DNA of 64,000 nt from Xanthomonas prunicola (lineage in GTDB: Bacteria; Pseudomonadota; Gammaproteobacteria; Xanthomonadales; Xanthomonadaceae): assembly GCF_002846205.1 (NCBI RefSeq), contig NZ_PHKV01000001.1, forward strand, positions 1,178,001-1,242,000. Direction: 5' to 3'. The translations under genes were made by a program, and so were the position numbers. The notes beneath the pieces are model-generated. The model was not told the origin of the DNA, made no database searches, and saw only the letters and a program-made list of their open reading frames with translations. Of this stretch, positions 48,049-57,375 are shown piece by piece (within the stretch, counting starts at the first letter, position 1; each line of letters begins with the position of its first letter).

Positions 48049-50154
48049 ATGGCTTTTTTGCATCGCCCCGTCCTGATCGCTGCCATGTCTGCCGCGTTGC
48101 TGACCACCGCAGCGTGCCACCGTGATGGCGCGACCCCGGCCGCGAGCACGCAGCCAACGCCGCCTCCGAGTCAGCCCAAGCTCGGCGATTTCGGCTTCGA
48201 TGTGGCCGGCATGGACCGCAGCGTGGCGCCGGGCGACGACTTTTTCTCGTACGCCAGCGGCAACTGGGTCAAGACCACGCAGATTCCGGAAGACCGCTCC
48301 AGCTTCAACAGCTTCGTCTCCATCGCCATCGAGACCGAGCGGCATAGCCGCGACATCATCGAAGGCGCTGCCGCCAACGACCGCGTCACCGGGGAAGACA
48401 AGCAGATCGGCGACTACTACGCCGCTTACATGGATGAAGCCAGCATCGAGGCCAAGGGCGTGCGCCCGGTGCAACCGGAACTGGATGCGATCGCCCAGCT
48501 CGACGACAAGCAGGCGCTAGCGCGCACCTTGGGAGGCCAGCTGCGCGCCGATGTGGATTTGCTCAACTCCACCAATTTCTATACCGACCGACTGTTCGGC
48601 CTGTGGGTGTCGCAGGACCTGCATCATCCAGGTCGCTACGTGCCCTATCTGGTGCAAGGCGGCCTGGGCATGCCCGAGCGCAGTTTCTACCTGGACGGTG
48701 GGCGCATGGCGCAGCTGCGCGAGGCCTACCGCGCGCACATTGTCACGCTGCTGGAGCTGGCCGGCATCAGCGATGCGCCCGCGAAGGCCGAGCGCATCCT
48801 GGAACTGGAAATCGCCATGGCGCGCGTGCACGCCACGCCTGAGCAGACCAACAATGTGCAGGCCGGCGCAAATGCCTGGAAACAGGCCGATTTCGCGCAC
48901 AATGCTCCCGGCCTGGACTGGGCGCTGTTCTTCGACGCCGCCGGTCTGAGCGCACAGCAGGATTTCATCGTGTGGCAGCCGCGCGCAGTGAGCGGGTTGT
49001 CGGCGCTGGTGCAGTCCGAGCCGCTGCAGACCTGGAAGGATTATCTGAGCTTCCGCGCGCTGGATCGCGCCTCGCCGTATCTGTCCAAGGCCTTCGCCGA
49101 CGAGCGCTTCGCGTTTTACGGCACCACGTTGGAAGGCACCCCGCAGCAGCGCCAGCGCTGGAAACGCGGCATCGACGCGACCAACGCCGCATTGGGCGAA
49201 GCGGTCGGCAAGCGCTACGTGCAGAAGTACGTCAGCGCGCAGACCAAGACGCGCGCCGAAGAGATGGTCAAGAACATCGTCATCGCGTTCGGCAAGCGCA
49301 TCGATGCACTGCAGTGGATGAGTGCCGAGACCAAGCAGCACGCCAAAGCGAAAATCGCCGGCTTGACGGTGGCAGTTGGCTATCCGGACACCTGGCGCGA
49401 CTACAGCGGGCTGGACGTGCGTCGCGACGATGCGCTGGGCAATGTGGAACGTGCCCAATTGTTCGAGTACCGCCGCAATCTGGCCAAGCTGGGTAAGGCA
49501 GTCGATCACCGCGAGTGGTACATGCTGCCGCAGGAAGTCAACGCGCTGAATGTGCCACTGGAAAACCGCCTGATCTTCCCGGCGGCAATCCTGCAACCGC
49601 CGTTCTTCGACCCAGCCGCCGACGATGCGGTGAACTATGGCGCGATCGGTGCGGTGATCGGGCACGAGATCAGCCATAGCTTCGACAACATGGGCGCGCT
49701 GTTCGATGAACACGGCGAACTGCACAACTGGTGGACGCCGCAAGACCTGAAGAAGTTCGAGAGCGCCGGCAACGCGCTGGCCGCGCAGTTCAGTGCCTAC
49801 AAACCGTTTGACGATTTGTCGGTCAACGGCAAGCTGACACTGGGTGAAAACATCGCCGACGTCGCGGGCCTGGCCACGGCATACGACGCCTACCAATTGT
49901 CGCTGCAGGGTAAGCAACCGCAGACCATCGACGGTTTCAGCCCGGATCAGCGTTTTTTCCTCGGTTTTGCGCAGGCCTGGCGCAGCAAATATCGCGACGC
50001 GGCACTGCGCAATATCGTGCTCACCGACGTGCACGCACCCGGCCGCTTCCGCGCGCAAACCGTACGCAATCTGGATGCGTGGTACCCCGCCTTCGATGTG
50101 ACGCAGGGCCAGCGGCTGTATCTGGCGCCGGAACAGCGGGTCAAGATTTGGTAG
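48049..50154 (+). CDS. M13 (neprilysin/PepO-like) metallopeptidase, lipoprotein
   Basis: A 701-residue zinc peptidase. The N terminus has a signal peptide with a lipobox (LLTTAACHRDG, Cys near residue 24), so it is tethered to the membrane in the periplasm. The M13 N-terminal domain covers about 45-430; the catalytic domain has VIGHEISHSFDNMG (His539, Glu540, His543) and the third ligand Glu in GENIADVAGLATAYDAY near residue 600; the end RVKIW matches the family's C terminus. It would trim peptides of a few kilodaltons. ATG 48049 is preferred to the TTG three codons upstream. Confidence 0.95.
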   Translation: MAFLHRPVLIAAMSAALLTTAACHRDGATPAASTQPTPPPSQPKLGDFGFDVAGMDRSVAPGDDFFSYASGNWVKTTQIPEDRSSFNSFVSIAIETERHSRDIIEGAAANDRVTGEDKQIGDYYAAYMDEASIEAKGVRPVQPELDAIAQLDDKQALARTLGGQLRADVDLLNSTNFYTDRLFGLWVSQDLHHPGRYVPYLVQGGLGMPERSFYLDGGRMAQLREAYRAHIVTLLELAGISDAPAKAERILELEIAMARVHATPEQTNNVQAGANAWKQADFAHNAPGLDWALFFDAAGLSAQQDFIVWQPRAVSGLSALVQSEPLQTWKDYLSFRALDRASPYLSKAFADERFAFYGTTLEGTPQQRQRWKRGIDATNAALGEAVGKRYVQKYVSAQTKTRAEEMVKNIVIAFGKRIDALQWMSAETKQHAKAKIAGLTVAVGYPDTWRDYSGLDVRRDDALGNVERAQLFEYRRNLAKLGKAVDHREWYMLPQEVNALNVPLENRLIFPAAILQPPFFDPAADDAVNYGAIGAVIGHEISHSFDNMGALFDEHGELHNWWTPQDLKKFESAGNALAAQFSAYKPFDDLSVNGKLTLGENIADVAGLATAYDAYQLSLQGKQPQTIDGFSPDQRFFLGFAQAWRSKYRDAALRNIVLTDVHAPGRFRAQTVRNLDAWYPAFDVTQGQRLYLAPEQRVKIW

Positions 50155-50395
50155 GTGGTGTCGGTGCTGGTGACTGCAACGCAGTTTCTCGACGCGATGG
50201 TCGAGCTAGCGCTGAATGCCAATTACCCATACTGGGAAGTCCACTCACCCCGGTAGAGAACTTGGGGAGAGTACGATGCCGCTGCACGCTGCACGCTCTT
50301 ACACATCATGGGTGTCTGCGATCAAAATGCGGCCACCGGGGGCATCTCGTGCGGCTTGCCACTGCGCAACGCCCTGTCACTTCGCCCCACCAGCA

Positions 50396-51322
50396 TTACG
50401 CTTTGCCAGGCCACTCCAGCAACATCGCCGGCGGTAATTCCATGCGCCTGCACGCGCGCGCAGACAGTCCGTCGGGCAAGGCCGTGCGGAACAGCGGCGA
50501 CATGCTGCGTAGCAGACGTGCCGATGCGCGCGCCAGCGCGCGTTGCGTGGTGGTGCGGCCGAGCATGTCGCTCGCCCAACTTGGCAGCAAGGCCGTGCCG
50601 GCACCGAGAAATACGCCCCGCGACAGGCCTGCCGCGGGCACCGGTAGCTGGATACTGGTGAGGATGTCGAGCACTTCGCGCGAGCGCGCGTCCATGCGTA
50701 ACTCTCCAAGGACCGACGCAAAATACGCATCCACCTGCGCCTCGCTGGCAGGCACGTCGGCTGCACCTAGCGCTTCGGCAACGCGTCGCGCTTCGTCGTA
50801 ATAGCGGTCGGCGATGGCAGTGGGCACATCGCGGCAATAGCGCCGGCATCCCTGCAAAAACCCATAGGCTTCGGTGACATGCACCCAGGTGAGCAACTGC
50901 GGGTCGTTGGCGTCGTAGGGCACGCCGTCAGCGGTGTGGCCGCGGATATGCGAGTGGATCTTGCGCACGCGGACGATCAGCTGTTCGGCCTCCGCACGTG
51001 GGGCGTAGGTGGTGCCGGCGACGAAGTTGGTGGTGCGCCGCAGCCGCCCGATCAGGTCGGTGCGAAAGTTGGAGTGGTCGTACACCCCGGCCAGCGCACG
51101 CGGATGCAACAACTGCAGCATCAATGCGCACAAACCGCCGGACAGCATGCCTGGAAATTCGGAATGGATGCGCCAGGTGATGCTAGCGGGCCCGAAGATG
51201 CCGGGATCGCCCAGCGGCTGATCGTATTCAATGGTGCTCTGCCCACGCGGAAAGGCGCCGAGCACCCAACGGTGGATCTGTTTGGCGGCGGGGGCGGTGA
51301 GCGTACGCAGGACGGCTGACAT
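50396..51322 (-). CDS. DUF2236 (MpaB-like) oxygenase family protein
   Basis: A 308-residue protein with the DUF2236 fold: LGDPGIFGPASITWRIHSE, ALMLQLLHPRALAGVYDHSN, RGHTADGVPYDANDP with LLTWVHVTEAYGFL. Conserved His residues (HP, HS and WVH) bind a haem in the fungal MpaB and latex-clearing Lcp relatives; this protein could be a haem-dependent oxygenase. No signal peptide is evident. The gene stands alone, with no neighbour that clarifies the substrate. Confidence 0.85.
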   Translation of the reverse strand: MSAVLRTLTAPAAKQIHRWVLGAFPRGQSTIEYDQPLGDPGIFGPASITWRIHSEFPGMLSGGLCALMLQLLHPRALAGVYDHSNFRTDLIGRLRRTTNFVAGTTYAPRAEAEQLIVRVRKIHSHIRGHTADGVPYDANDPQLLTWVHVTEAYGFLQGCRRYCRDVPTAIADRYYDEARRVAEALGAADVPASEAQVDAYFASVLGELRMDARSREVLDILTSIQLPVPAAGLSRGVFLGAGTALLPSWASDMLGRTTTQRALARASARLLRSMSPLFRTALPDGLSARACRRMELPPAMLLEWPGKA

Positions 51323-51881
51323 GCCGCGATGATACGCAGGTCATCTGCAACACCAGATCAGCGCATTGCCGACCAGGCATCTGCTCGTACGTCAGCGATG
51401 ACGACTGCCATCTGGAGACGGTCGTGGTGAGGCCGCGGGGATACGGGGCGGTGGCTTGGCATCTGCATGGTGCAGCGATCGGCCAGTCACTCATCAATGC
51501 CCCCCTTTCTGCGAGCCGGCTCGGCGTTGCACAAACGCCCTGCGTCATCGCTTTCAACATGCCAGGCAAGCCGGCTTCCCCACCCCCTCGCACGTGGCGA
51601 TTGCCGCAGCATCAGGTGTGCAGTGCAGCAAGATCGGAGATGGAGCGCAGGCAGGCCTCGGCGACAGTGCGCTAAATCCGCCTGAATTCAGCAATTTGTG
51701 CGCGCATGCGCAGAATTGCGTGACTACGGCTTCACCTGAGGCATTGCCATGCACAGCGAAAGTGCTAGAACTAAGACCGTCCGCAACGCCCTGCATCGCC
51801 AGCACGTTGCGGACGCTCCAGGGCACCGGCCGCGGCCAGTGCAGCAAGTCGTTCGTACCAGCCATCCGTCAGGAGCTTGTC
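51323..51881. other. Intergenic stretch without a supported gene
   Basis: No convincing protein in 559 bases: frames such as 51424-51675 have no recognisable features and poor initiation signals. AGGAG near 51871 belongs to the next gene. Confidence 0.5.
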
Positions 51882-52481
51882 ATGATCGCTTTGTTCCAGG
51901 GTTTAGGCCTGCTATTGCAGGACAACGCACTCCATCGGCGCTCCTTCGACGAACAGGTCGTCTACTGGCGCGACAAGACCGATGCCCAGCTCGACGAAGA
52001 GCTCGATCTGCTCAAGGTGGCCAAGAAACAGTGGGTGATCGCCTCGATCATCGGCTGGCAGGCCATTTCGCTGGTGCTGCTGGGCGTGATCACCCACCAG
52101 CTATGGCAGAACGACTACCACCTCACCTTCAGCCGCGTGGTGATCATTTTCACCTCGTGGGCGTCCATCCTGTTCGTGATGTGGTACATCGCCGACCTGT
52201 TCGACCACAGCGCCGGTTTCGAACGCTGGCTACGCGCCTTCAACAGCCGCGCGCGGGTGACGCCGGATGCAGACTCGGTCGAGTGCGTTGCCGATGCGCT
52301 GGACATGACGCGCCGTTACCCGGAAGTGCTGCGCTACAAGCAGGAGGTGACCTCCAAGCGCGAGTTGCGCCACGAAGACATCGTCAACATGCGCGAAATG
52401 GGGCGCTTGCGCCGCTACACCGAATTGTTGCGCGACCTCGATCGCTTCGATGGCGCACCACGGCTGGTGGTTAATTCCTGA
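51882..52481 (+). CDS. Hypothetical protein with two membrane helices
   Basis: A 199-residue protein. A short cytoplasmic segment (residues 1-55) leads to two helices, VIASIIGWQAISLVLLGVITH and VVIIFTSWASILFVMWYIADL, and a charged cytoplasmic tail of about 90 residues (RWLRAFNSRARV; REMGRLRRYTELLRDLDRF). I do not recognise the family. AGGAG fixes the ATG at 51882; the frame to 51456 is not supported. Terminator at 52556. Confidence 0.65.
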   Translation: MIALFQGLGLLLQDNALHRRSFDEQVVYWRDKTDAQLDEELDLLKVAKKQWVIASIIGWQAISLVLLGVITHQLWQNDYHLTFSRVVIIFTSWASILFVMWYIADLFDHSAGFERWLRAFNSRARVTPDADSVECVADALDMTRRYPEVLRYKQEVTSKRELRHEDIVNMREMGRLRRYTELLRDLDRFDGAPRLVVNS

Positions 52482-52555
52482 CAAGCGCCAGCGGTGGATG
52501 CGGTGAAGCGCTGACCCAGCCACATCCACCTGCAGCGACGATTCCGCTGCATGCA

Positions 52556-52588
52556 AAAACGGCCGGCGCACAATGCACCGGCCGTTTT
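52556..52588. terminator. Bidirectional rho-independent terminator
   Basis: Arms AAAACGGCCGG (52556-52566) and CCGGCCGTTTT (52578-52588) pair perfectly, with a further GCA/TGC in the loop. The A-run on one side and T-run on the other serve the two-helix protein gene and the convergent permease gene. Confidence 0.9.
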
Positions 52589-52666
52589 GTTTTATGCCCA
52601 GCCGCTGCTGCCCGCCGGTTTACGGTCGTGATCGCCGGCTAGCAGCGCACCCGAAGGCGCAATCAG

Positions 52667-54262
52667 CTACGCCTGCGCAACCGCCTTCTCCACCGACGGG
52701 GTACGCCAACCGCTACGCACGCCCCAGATGTAGAACACCACGCCTACTGCGGCGACAACAGCCAGATCGGTGCCGTAGCTGAGATAGCCGTGGCCGCCGA
52801 AATCGCTGCTGCCGGCCCAGGACAGCAGCGCGATCATCGGCAAATAGCAGATCATCCAGGCAGCGCCCTTGAGGTTGCGGCGCAGGTCCGGCCAGCCCTG
52901 CTTGGCCTGGTAATAGCAGTACACCGGCAGCGCCACGACCATCAGCAAGATGATCTCGCCGGTCAGCGGCCAGCGTGCCCAGTACAGCAGTTCGGTGGCC
53001 ATCACGAAGGCCACGCCGGCCAGCACCGGCAGCGCGGCGATGCGCAGCGGGCGGTGCAGTTCCGGGGCGTGGCGGCGCAGCGCCATCGCGCTGATCGGGC
53101 CGGTGAGGTAGGAAATGATGGTGGCCACCGAGATCACCGCCGCCAGCGTACCCCAGCCGCGGAAGAAGAACAGGAACACGAACGACACCGCCAGGTTGAA
53201 GAACATGGCCATGCGCGGCACGCCCCAGACCGGGTGCAGTTTGCCCAGCGCAGCCGGCATGGTGCCGTTCTTTTCCATGCCGTAGACCATGCGCGCGGTG
53301 GTCGCGGTGTAGGTGATGCCGGTGCCGCTGGGGCTGACGAACGCATCGATGTAGAGCAGCATCGCCAGCCAGTGCAGGTTGACGATGATGGCCAGTTCGG
53401 CGAACGGCGAGCGGAAATCGATGCCGTGCCAACCGGCCTTGGCCAGCAGATCCGGCGGCACTGCGCCGATGTAGGCCACCTGCAGGATCACGTAGACCAC
53501 CGTGGCCAGCGCGATCGAACCCAGCACCGCGAACGGAATGCTGCGACCGGGGTTACGCGCTTCGCCGGCCAGATTCACCGGGCTCTGGAAGCCGTTGAAG
53601 CTGAAGACGATGCCGGCGGTGGCCACCGCAGTGAGCACTGCAGCGAGGTCGAGCACGTGCGCATCGCCATGGATGCCGACGCTGAAGTTTTCGCTGTGGA
53701 AGCCGCTGGCGATCAGCGCCACACCGGTGGCGGCTGGCACCACCAGCTTGAACACCGTGATCAGGGTGTTGGAGCGCGCGAACAGCTTGACGCTCCAGAA
53801 ATTCAGGAAGAAATACACCAGCACCAGCACTGCCGAGATCAGCAGGCCAGGCACCGACAACTCGCCTGCCCCGCCAGGCGCCTGCACATACAGCCCTTGC
53901 GCCCAGGCCCACGGCCAGGACGCCATGTATTGCACCGAGGCCTCGGCCTCGACCGGGATCACCGAGACGATGGCAATCCAGTTGGCCCAGCCGGCGATGA
54001 AGCCGACCAACGAGCCGTGCGAATAATGGCTGTAGCGCACCATGCCGCCGGATTCGGGGAACATGGCACCCAGTTCGGCATAGGACAGCGCGATGGTGGT
54101 GATGATCGCAGCACCCAGCACCCATGCCCAGACCGCACCGGGACCGGCCAGCCCGGCCGCGCGCCAGGCGCCAAACAACCAACCTGAGCCAATGATCGAG
54201 CCCAAGCCAGTCAGCATGAGGGCAAAGGGGCCAACGTCGCGGCGTAGCGAGTGTTCGGACAT
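52667..54262 (-). CDS. APC-family amino acid permease
   Basis: A 531-residue inner-membrane transporter with about 12-14 helices. The APC fold start is clear: DVGPFALMLTGLGSIIGSGWLF (first broken helix with GSIIGSG), followed by YAELGAMFPESGGMVRY, and the later NGFQSPVNLAGEARNPGRSIP. It imports an amino acid or polyamine; the substrate is not evident. ATG 54262 (MSEHSLRR) sits at the expected distance; the longer frame adds 13 residues without support. Terminator downstream at 52556. Confidence 0.93.
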   Translation of the reverse strand: MSEHSLRRDVGPFALMLTGLGSIIGSGWLFGAWRAAGLAGPGAVWAWVLGAAIITTIALSYAELGAMFPESGGMVRYSHYSHGSLVGFIAGWANWIAIVSVIPVEAEASVQYMASWPWAWAQGLYVQAPGGAGELSVPGLLISAVLVLVYFFLNFWSVKLFARSNTLITVFKLVVPAATGVALIASGFHSENFSVGIHGDAHVLDLAAVLTAVATAGIVFSFNGFQSPVNLAGEARNPGRSIPFAVLGSIALATVVYVILQVAYIGAVPPDLLAKAGWHGIDFRSPFAELAIIVNLHWLAMLLYIDAFVSPSGTGITYTATTARMVYGMEKNGTMPAALGKLHPVWGVPRMAMFFNLAVSFVFLFFFRGWGTLAAVISVATIISYLTGPISAMALRRHAPELHRPLRIAALPVLAGVAFVMATELLYWARWPLTGEIILLMVVALPVYCYYQAKQGWPDLRRNLKGAAWMICYLPMIALLSWAGSSDFGGHGYLSYGTDLAVVAAVGVVFYIWGVRSGWRTPSVEKAVAQA

Positions 54263-54427
54263 GAGAAGCCTGGCAGTGAGGACGCCGTGAACCGGCAACA
54301 AGCCTGTAATGATCGCAGAAGCGACCGCTTGTCGTCAGTGCGTATTCAGGCTCACTGGAGTCCTTGCCATGCGTGTCCCGCTGATCCTGTGCCGCGCGGC
54401 CCGCCCGCACACGTCAGCCGATGGCGC

Positions 54428-54802
54428 TCAGCCGTCGCAATCGGCACGTGGTGCCGCGGTGGCCACGCAGGTGTGCGCCTGGCCGGAGACGCCGCGTAAT
54501 TCGCGCATCTGCCCCGGCGCCAGTGCAAAGCTGTCCAGGGTCTTGCGGGCGCAGGCCGGCGCGCTGGCGGTGCCGCCGCCGGCGCTGCGGGTCGCGCACT
54601 GTTCTTCGTAGATCAGGTAATAGCAGTGGCCGGAATTGCTGGCCAGGCAATGCACGTTGGTCGTGGTCGCCGTGGTCAGCGTCTTGCTGAAGATCACATC
54701 GCGGCCATCGCTGGTGGCACGGGTGATCGAGGTGGTGCCATTGCGTTCATGGCAGCCGGCCAGGGCGAGCAGGCAGTACACCAGGGAGGCGATCAGGCGC
54801 AT
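54428..54802 (-). CDS. Cys-rich hypothetical lipoprotein
   Basis: A 124-residue lipoprotein: MRLIASLVYCLLALAGC has a lipobox (LAGC, mature Cys17). The mature part has five more Cys residues (VHCLAS, GHCYYL, EQCATR, PACARK, HTCVAT) likely forming disulfides; a sixth, in RADCDG, is next to the end. The family is not known to me. AAAGGA precedes the ATG at 54802; a longer frame begins at 54856. Between the permease and the LytTR regulator, same strand. Confidence 0.7.
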   Translation of the reverse strand: MRLIASLVYCLLALAGCHERNGTTSITRATSDGRDVIFSKTLTTATTTNVHCLASNSGHCYYLIYEEQCATRSAGGGTASAPACARKTLDSFALAPGQMRELRGVSGQAHTCVATAAPRADCDG

Positions 54803-54983
54803 GGAGGAAGTCCTTTCATTGATGCGAACGGGGGAAATCGGAATGGCCGGCACCACAACTGCGAGACGTCAGACGGATGCGGACGCTGCGCGGAAACGGA
54901 TGGACCACTCACGCTTGCACTTCGGGTTGAGCGGGCGGTCCGCACCTGCCTGACGACCGCCCGCAACGTGTTGCTCACCGCAC

Positions 54984-55760
54984 CTACATGCCGCGGAACA
55001 GGCTCATGAACGGCTGGCTGACAGTCAGCGTTTCGCTGCGGCCGCGCAGCGCCAGCCGGCCCTTGCCGGTGTCGTCGCGCACCACGCAAGCCACTGCTTT
55101 CATGTTGACGATGGTCGAGCGGTGGATCTGCTTGAACACCTGCGGGTCCAGCACATCCAGCAGTTCGCGCAGCGGCGTGCGCAACACCGCTTCGCCGGCG
55201 GCGGTCATCACCGTGGTGTATTTCTGATCGGCCTGGAAATACGCCACCTCTTCCAGCGCGATCAAGCGTGTCTCGCGGCCGCTGCTGGCGGTGAGCCAGG
55301 CTAGCGGCGGTGCAGCGTTCGTGGCGGTCGGGCGTGCCGACAGACGCTGCAGCAAGGCCTCCAACAGCGCGCCATCCGGCTGACCGGCAGCGGCGCGTTG
55401 TTGCACGCGCTGCCAGGCGGCCTGCAGGCGCTCGCGGCTGATGGGCTTGAGCAGGTAGTCCACCGCACCGTGTTCGAACGCGTCGATGGCGTACTGATCG
55501 TAGGCGGTGACGAAGACCACCTGCGTGCGCGGGCTGACCTCGCGCATCGCGCGTGCCACTTCGATGCCGGTGAGGCCGGGCATGCGGATATCCAGAAACA
55601 CCACATCCGGTTGCTGGGTGGCGATGGTTTCCAGCGCGCTGGCACCGTCTTCGCATTCACCCACCACCTGCAGCTGCGGACACACCTCGGCCAGCAGCGC
55701 GAGCAAGGACTGCCGCAGCAACGCTTCGTCTTCGGCAACCACCGCACGCAGCGCGCTCAT
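54984..55760 (-). CDS. LytTR-family response regulator (AlgR/LytR type)
   Basis: A 258-residue regulator. The receiver has the acidic pair in VVAEDEALLR, Asp57 in VVFLDIRMPGLTG, Thr in FVTAYD and Lys in LLKPIS. The C-terminal LytTR DNA-binding domain carries EEVAYFQADQKYTTV, DPQVFKQIHRSTIVN and SQPFMSLFRG at its end. AlgR/LytR regulators control virulence, extracellular polymer or cell-wall genes. Its ATG overlaps the stop of the upstream kinase by 4 bases, so the two are a cognate pair. Confidence 0.95.
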   Translation of the reverse strand: MSALRAVVAEDEALLRQSLLALLAEVCPQLQVVGECEDGASALETIATQQPDVVFLDIRMPGLTGIEVARAMREVSPRTQVVFVTAYDQYAIDAFEHGAVDYLLKPISRERLQAAWQRVQQRAAAGQPDGALLEALLQRLSARPTATNAAPPLAWLTASSGRETRLIALEEVAYFQADQKYTTVMTAAGEAVLRTPLRELLDVLDPQVFKQIHRSTIVNMKAVACVVRDDTGKGRLALRGRSETLTVSQPFMSLFRGM

Positions 55761-57106
55761 GCCTGCACCTGCGGAGCGTACGCGGCCGCAGTGGACACCG
55801 GCGGCGGTGAGGGCGCGGCAACCAGCTGCGCAGGCAGCGGCAGACTGATCGTGGCAGCCACCCCGCTGGGGAAATTGGACACGATGGCAAAGCTCGCCTT
55901 GTCGGCATAGATCAACTTCAGCCGCTCGCGCAGGTTCTTCAGGCCGATGCCGGTGCCCTGGCTATGCGTGTTGAAGCCCTGACCATCGTCGGCCACGGTG
56001 AGCGTGGCATGGTCGTCATGGCGACGCGCCAGAATCCACACGGTGCCGCCGCCGGGCTTGGCTTCCAGCCCATGTTTGATCGCGTTTTCCACCAGCGTCT
56101 GCAACATCATCGACGGCAGCGGCAGCGCGCGCAGTTCGTAGGGCACTTCGACCTGCAAGGCCAGCCGCGTGCCCATGCGAATACGCAGGATCTCCAGGTA
56201 CGCCTGGGTGCGTTCGAGTTCTTCGCCCAGGGTGGCGATGGCGCCGTCGGCGCTGGGCAGCGAGCTGCGCAGGTACTGGATCAGATGGCCGATCATGATG
56301 TCGGCGCGCGGCGGGTCGGTGCGCGCCAGCACCTGCGCACTGGCCAGCGTGTTGTAGAGAAAGTGCGGTTCGACCTGCGCATGCAGCAGATTCAGGCGCG
56401 CCACGGCCAGTTCCTTTTCCATCACCGATTGCTCGGCGGCGGCCTGTTCGTCACGACGCTGCTCACCGACCCGGCGCACCACCGCACGATTGATCGCCTC
56501 GGCGTTTTCGTAATTGCTGCCTTCGTCCACCGCAAACAGGTCCACCCACGCGCCGGCGTCGGGCTCGCACAGCACCGTGACGCTACTGGTGCCCTGCCCC
56601 GGCGTGATCGTGGTCAGAATCTGGTTGTGGGTGATGGCAAAGCGCGCGAACAGATTCCAGCGCGACGGCTGGCGTCCTTCATACGGGTCGATGCGGCGCA
56701 CCTTGGCACGGATCAGCAGGCTACCCGGCGCACACTCGATATCCTGTACGCGTGGCAGTGCACGCACCGCCTCTTCCATGACCGCAAAGCTGGCCTGCAC
56801 ATCCAGCGGCACTTCGATCTGACGACGCTGACGGGTGGACAAGGTGGTGTGATCCAGCCGATCGGCGATCAGGCGCACCCGCCGCACATGCGTGATCGAA
56901 CTCATCAATGCCAGCGTCAGCAAGACCATGCAGGCCAGCGCAAAGACCGGGCCGACCGAGCCGAACACCTGCGCCCACATGATGCCGGCCACCACCAACG
57001 CGGCGGCCCAGGCGAACACGATACGCACGATCAGAAAGACGCTGGCAGACACAGGCGGCAACTCGTCGGAGATGGGACGGGAGCGAGCATAGCCGCCGCG
57101 TGCCAC
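55757..57106 (-). CDS. LytS/YehU-type sensor histidine kinase
   Basis: A 449-residue kinase of the His_kinase (PF06580) type. Two N-terminal helices (VSASVFLIVRIVFAWAAALV; VGPVFALACMVLLTLALM) bring it to the membrane; a cytoplasmic region of about 100 residues follows; then a coiled segment and the H-box LLHAQVEPHFLYNTLASAQV with His248, an N-box VENAIKHGLE and a G-box GTGIGLKNLRERL. Partner of the LytTR regulator 4 bases downstream. Start taken at 57106, the first ATG in frame; a later ATG would remove the first helix. Confidence 0.93.
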   Translation of the reverse strand: MARGGYARSRPISDELPPVSASVFLIVRIVFAWAAALVVAGIMWAQVFGSVGPVFALACMVLLTLALMSSITHVRRVRLIADRLDHTTLSTRQRRQIEVPLDVQASFAVMEEAVRALPRVQDIECAPGSLLIRAKVRRIDPYEGRQPSRWNLFARFAITHNQILTTITPGQGTSSVTVLCEPDAGAWVDLFAVDEGSNYENAEAINRAVVRRVGEQRRDEQAAAEQSVMEKELAVARLNLLHAQVEPHFLYNTLASAQVLARTDPPRADIMIGHLIQYLRSSLPSADGAIATLGEELERTQAYLEILRIRMGTRLALQVEVPYELRALPLPSMMLQTLVENAIKHGLEAKPGGGTVWILARRHDDHATLTVADDGQGFNTHSQGTGIGLKNLRERLKLIYADKASFAIVSNFPSGVAATISLPLPAQLVAAPSPPPVSTAAAYAPQVQA

Positions 57107-57375
57107 TGCGAAAGCCCCCGGCGACGAATGGCCCCCAACGTCACCTCAAATGCCGGGATCGCAGGACGAAACCTGGCCTGGCCGGTCCGCAGGCCGGGAC
57201 CTGCGCGGTATGCTCGCCAGAGGCAGGCAACCAGACGCTTGCCGGGTTGCGTGCGGCCGAGCACGCTGTGCTGCCAGCGGCGATGCGTTGGCGTCGGCCG
57301 GCATTGCCGCTGGATGCCGGCGCCGCTCCCATCGCAGCGGGTCGACCCACCTCCACATCACCTCGCAGGAGTCGC

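Noticed and set aside
51424-51675. 83-codon frame in the gap before the two-helix protein gene
   Set aside because: No conserved features, unfavourable composition, and no ribosome binding site; treated as non-coding.
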